From Cardiocondyla obscurior (taxonomy: Eukaryota > Arthropoda > Insecta > Hymenoptera > Formicidae), in NCBI RefSeq assembly GCF_019399895.1, contig NC_091876.1, positions 4,626,381 to 4,690,380 of the forward strand: a stretch of 64,000 nt of DNA. Direction: 5' to 3'. The position numbers were made by a program, and so were the translations under genes. Shown one piece after another: positions 61,351 through 64,000 of this stretch; the stretch's first letter is position 1, and each line of letters starts with the position of its first letter. The notes under the pieces were generated by a model. That model was given only the letters and a program-made list of their open reading frames with translations. It was not told where the DNA came from and ran no database searches.

Positions 61351-64000
61351 GTGAGTAAGCCAGCAACACGCCGTCGACGTTGATTATTCAAGTGTAATTA
61401 TCATAAAGAAATTAAAATCATTAATTAATGTCCGTAAATATAATAACGCGCGCATTGTTTTTTTTTCTAGTACATGCAATATAAATTACATTTAAAAAAA
61501 TAAAATGCGTTGAAAAAAATCTAATTCACTTGCAAACTCGTCTCAATAAAGCAACTAATTTTGTATATTTAAATCACGTAATGCCGCGACATATCTCGTA
61601 ATAAAAATATCGCTTTACTAACACAAGAATAAAAAAAAAAAAAAAAAAGAAAAAGAAAAAAAGAATTAAAATGCTATTGCGGTCTAGTATTTAAATCCGC
61701 GATGCATGGACAGTTATAATTTCATGGCTGACATAATGAGGGCAAATTCGTCGTCGGGATTCTCATTAGAGATAACCGAGGTGTCCCGGAGATTTGATCG
61801 TACGATTTTCTCTTTCTGTTGTATACCAGTGATTGGAAATCGTTCTTGTCGTTAAGCCAAATCGCGTTTCTAGATTGTCTCGTTACCTCGAGCTATTCTG
61901 GACATCTCGGCCCAGAGATTCGCCAAGGTGGTGTACTCTCGGAATCGAACGAAAGCTCGCGCTGTTAAAGTCCCGGGGTTCAATTATCAGCCTCTGCGAA
62001 ATTCAAAGCAGCTCGTACCTTTATTATGTGCGCCAATAACCCACGATACGTTATTAACGGTGGCCTGATTTACGTACACATCTATCCCGCGCGTTCCTCG
62101 ATGCTGTTCGATATAGAAACGTATGCACCGAACACGGCGAGCACGTACTTGCAACGTTAACCCGGCGACGAGAACTTTAATCCCTTTGTAAATTATAAAA
62201 GAAACACCGCCGTCATCGCGTCGTCCCATATGTAAGTATATTGATCCTGAGAGTTCGATAAACGAGGTCACGTTTAATTTTCCACAATTATGTAAAGATA
62301 GTTCCGAAATATTGCATGATTAATGAGGCATAGGATTATCGACTGCGCTTCACTGGACGTACATTGACTTCCTCGTTTACGTCGGAATGTATGTCAATCA
62401 TAATTTCTGGATTATTAATTATAAATGGATTAACAATTCCTTCCGTTTTAATTTACACGTTCGTGTTTACATATTACGTGAAAGAAGGAGATAATGAAAA
62501 AGTCGATGCGCGTTTACCTGGGCGATAATTTTTTTTCCAACGATCGCTGTACGGAGTCAATTATACCGGGCCAGCGTAGTTTACATTTCGCGCTGCAGTT
62601 AGTTCGCGATACGACATAACGAGTCATTGGCGTAATGAAGAAACTTGGCGCCGGGAGAAGTGGTCCGTTGGGGGAGGCAAAGGAACGCGGAGAAAGATTT
62701 CGGGGGCAAACTTTATCGCTCGGGCGAGCCCAGCGTAACGACGGGGTCCCGCGCGCAATGCAGGCCAGTAAGACAAAGAAGAATAACGGGCGTAGGGGAC
62801 GGGCGAAAAATTCGAAAATGCGTTGAAGCGACGCCAGGATTGGCGCGGAACAAAGAGAACACGGAATGGCAGAGCGTTGGCGCGTTTATCTTGCACTTCT
62901 TGCGGTCCTCGCCACTCGCGCGCACCCTTACCTCCCCTTGTCCCTTTGCGACCTCGCCTCTTTCCTATCCCCCCCCTCTCCCCCCTCGCCCCGCTCGTGG
63001 TCCTGCCGCTTGTTCTTTTGATTCTTTCCAGTCACTTCACCGCCATTGCCATTGCCCTGCCCGACGTTGGCTTCCAAAGTAACCCTTGGGATCCTTGTGG
63101 AAAAGTTTGGTTATTTAATTTCCTACCGCCGGGGTCCGTCAGCTCTCTTTCTTTCTCTCTCGCCTTCCTTTTTTCTCTTTTCACGTCTTTCAGAGTTTCT
63201 CGCTTTCGCTATTCTCTCTACATCTCTCTCGCCACGCTGTCACTCATGCCGCGGGATTGTCCACTTCTCTTTCACGAAGAACGATCGTTCCCTTTCGGGC
63301 GCTCTTTTTTTTCTTTTCTTTTTTTTTTCCTTATGTTGCTCGTCGCGAGATAACTTTGCTTCGGACGAAAAGATTCGTCGCGTGCGATCTTCGCGAGGGA
63401 TCTGTACAATCAACGTTATTACGCGCATCTGGTTCTGAAAATAACTCATATCTGCGATTCGTCCTTGTTCCGATGCTCCGATTAATTCGCCAATCTTTAG
63501 TGGAAGATTATTTATTTCGCCGAACGGAGAGATATATGAAATAATTCTTAAAAATAATTTTTTTTAAGTAAATTGAAGAATATTAATATTTTATATTTAT
63601 TTTAAAGTTTCGTCAATTAGTTGGCATTATCTTTTTTTACCGACCGTTTTTATTCGACTCTACGATTGATTCTCGGCCTCTCGAATATATCACTGTCGCG
63701 TTATCCAAACGAATCTTTCACGGTAAGAGTCCGGCGGACATTCCTGGATATTCGCCAGCATGTAACAACACCCCCGCAGTTCGCTCGGGGCTGTGATCCG
63801 CATACCTGTCATGTATATGTGCGTGCGTGACGCACGCATGTGGATATAGAAGCGTCGGCGTATAATTCAGTTTTACTCTGAAACGACTCATTTATATGCG
63901 TTCGTTTGATTGAATCTCTCCCGCGCCGTACCTCTCGTTCTCCCCGCTCGCCTCTCTCGCTCCTCTCTTTCGCTCTCGTTCGCACCCTCGCAACCGAATT
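61351..64000. other. Noncoding stretch, right end of window
   Basis: This is probably the start of the intron after the leader exon. A donor-like site (CATAT|GTAAGTATA near 62,234) has no matching open exon: the only nearby acceptor-like site, at about 61,990, is followed by stops. An A run lies near 61,630-61,648, with C/T-rich tracts near 62,960-63,000 and 63,140-63,230. Frames here are low-complexity or Arg-rich. Confidence 0.5.

Noticed and set aside
62180..62240. Near-consensus donor CATAT|GTAAGTATA
   Set aside because: The only plausible acceptor upstream, near 61,990, is followed by stop codons before the donor, so a coding exon is not supported.
1..64000. CRISPR arrays, rRNA, snRNA, intact transposase or reverse transcriptase
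   Set aside because: No regularly spaced repeats, conserved RNA-gene cores or catalytic protein motifs were recognised on reading both strands; very degraded elements could be missed.

Overview
The window looks like an intron-rich or gene-poor stretch of an insect nuclear genome, most likely a hymenopteran such as an ant. The grounds are compositional and structural: CpG is plentiful throughout, A/T homopolymers and short microsatellites are common, all convincing coding pieces are short exons with GT-AG boundaries, and no prokaryote-style gene packing exists. Almost every open frame over 60 codons is arginine/serine-rich and has an equally open frame on the other strand, so it is read as chance. 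No CRISPR array, tRNA, rRNA or intact transposase was recognised.

The best-supported structure is on the minus strand and occurs twice. Cassette A (about 12,465-13,665) and cassette B (about 46,300-47,720) each show a promoter-like block, then four exons separated by three short introns, then a strong donor leading left. All matching splice sites are conserved while the introns differ in sequence and, for the first two, in length. Exon 4 ends in both copies with ATG CAG AT(C/T) G just before GTAAGTCGCAT, so it probably carries the true start codon (Met-Gln-Ile) of a gene whose body lies to the left, outside this window. On that reading A and B are alternative promoters/leaders of one minus-strand gene. 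Exon 2 carries a small reading frame with the peptide LRGGGGLGKASGI(N/D)GAT. In A it forms a complete 55-residue spliced ORF whose ATG is split by intron 1 (AT|G). In B the frame persists but no AUG is visible. A related unit of about 55 nt sits at the 3' end of both exon 2 and exon 3 in both cassettes, directly abutting the donor, so an exon duplication preceded the cassette duplication. Exon 3 also carries a perfect 8-bp hairpin and a 62-nt block identical between A and B.

On the plus strand there is one clear coding exon at 56,172-56,295: acceptor, ATG, signal peptide, phase-1 donor. It is the first coding exon of a secreted or membrane protein whose other exons are not identified. A second plus-strand locus starts near 60.2-61.35 kb: a leader-like exon ending at a strong GTGAGTAAG donor, again after 'AAAT', so that a split start codon is possible.

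Lower-confidence candidates are two neighbouring protein-like ORFs at 27.26-27.80 kb, a 54-codon minus ORF at 53.0-53.2 kb ending in a membrane-like helix and basic tail, an acceptor-preceded ORF at 26.2 kb, a minus candidate exon at 8.8 kb, and a signal-peptide-like ORF at 50.16 kb. The rest is noncoding sequence with simple repeats and a few short inverted repeats.
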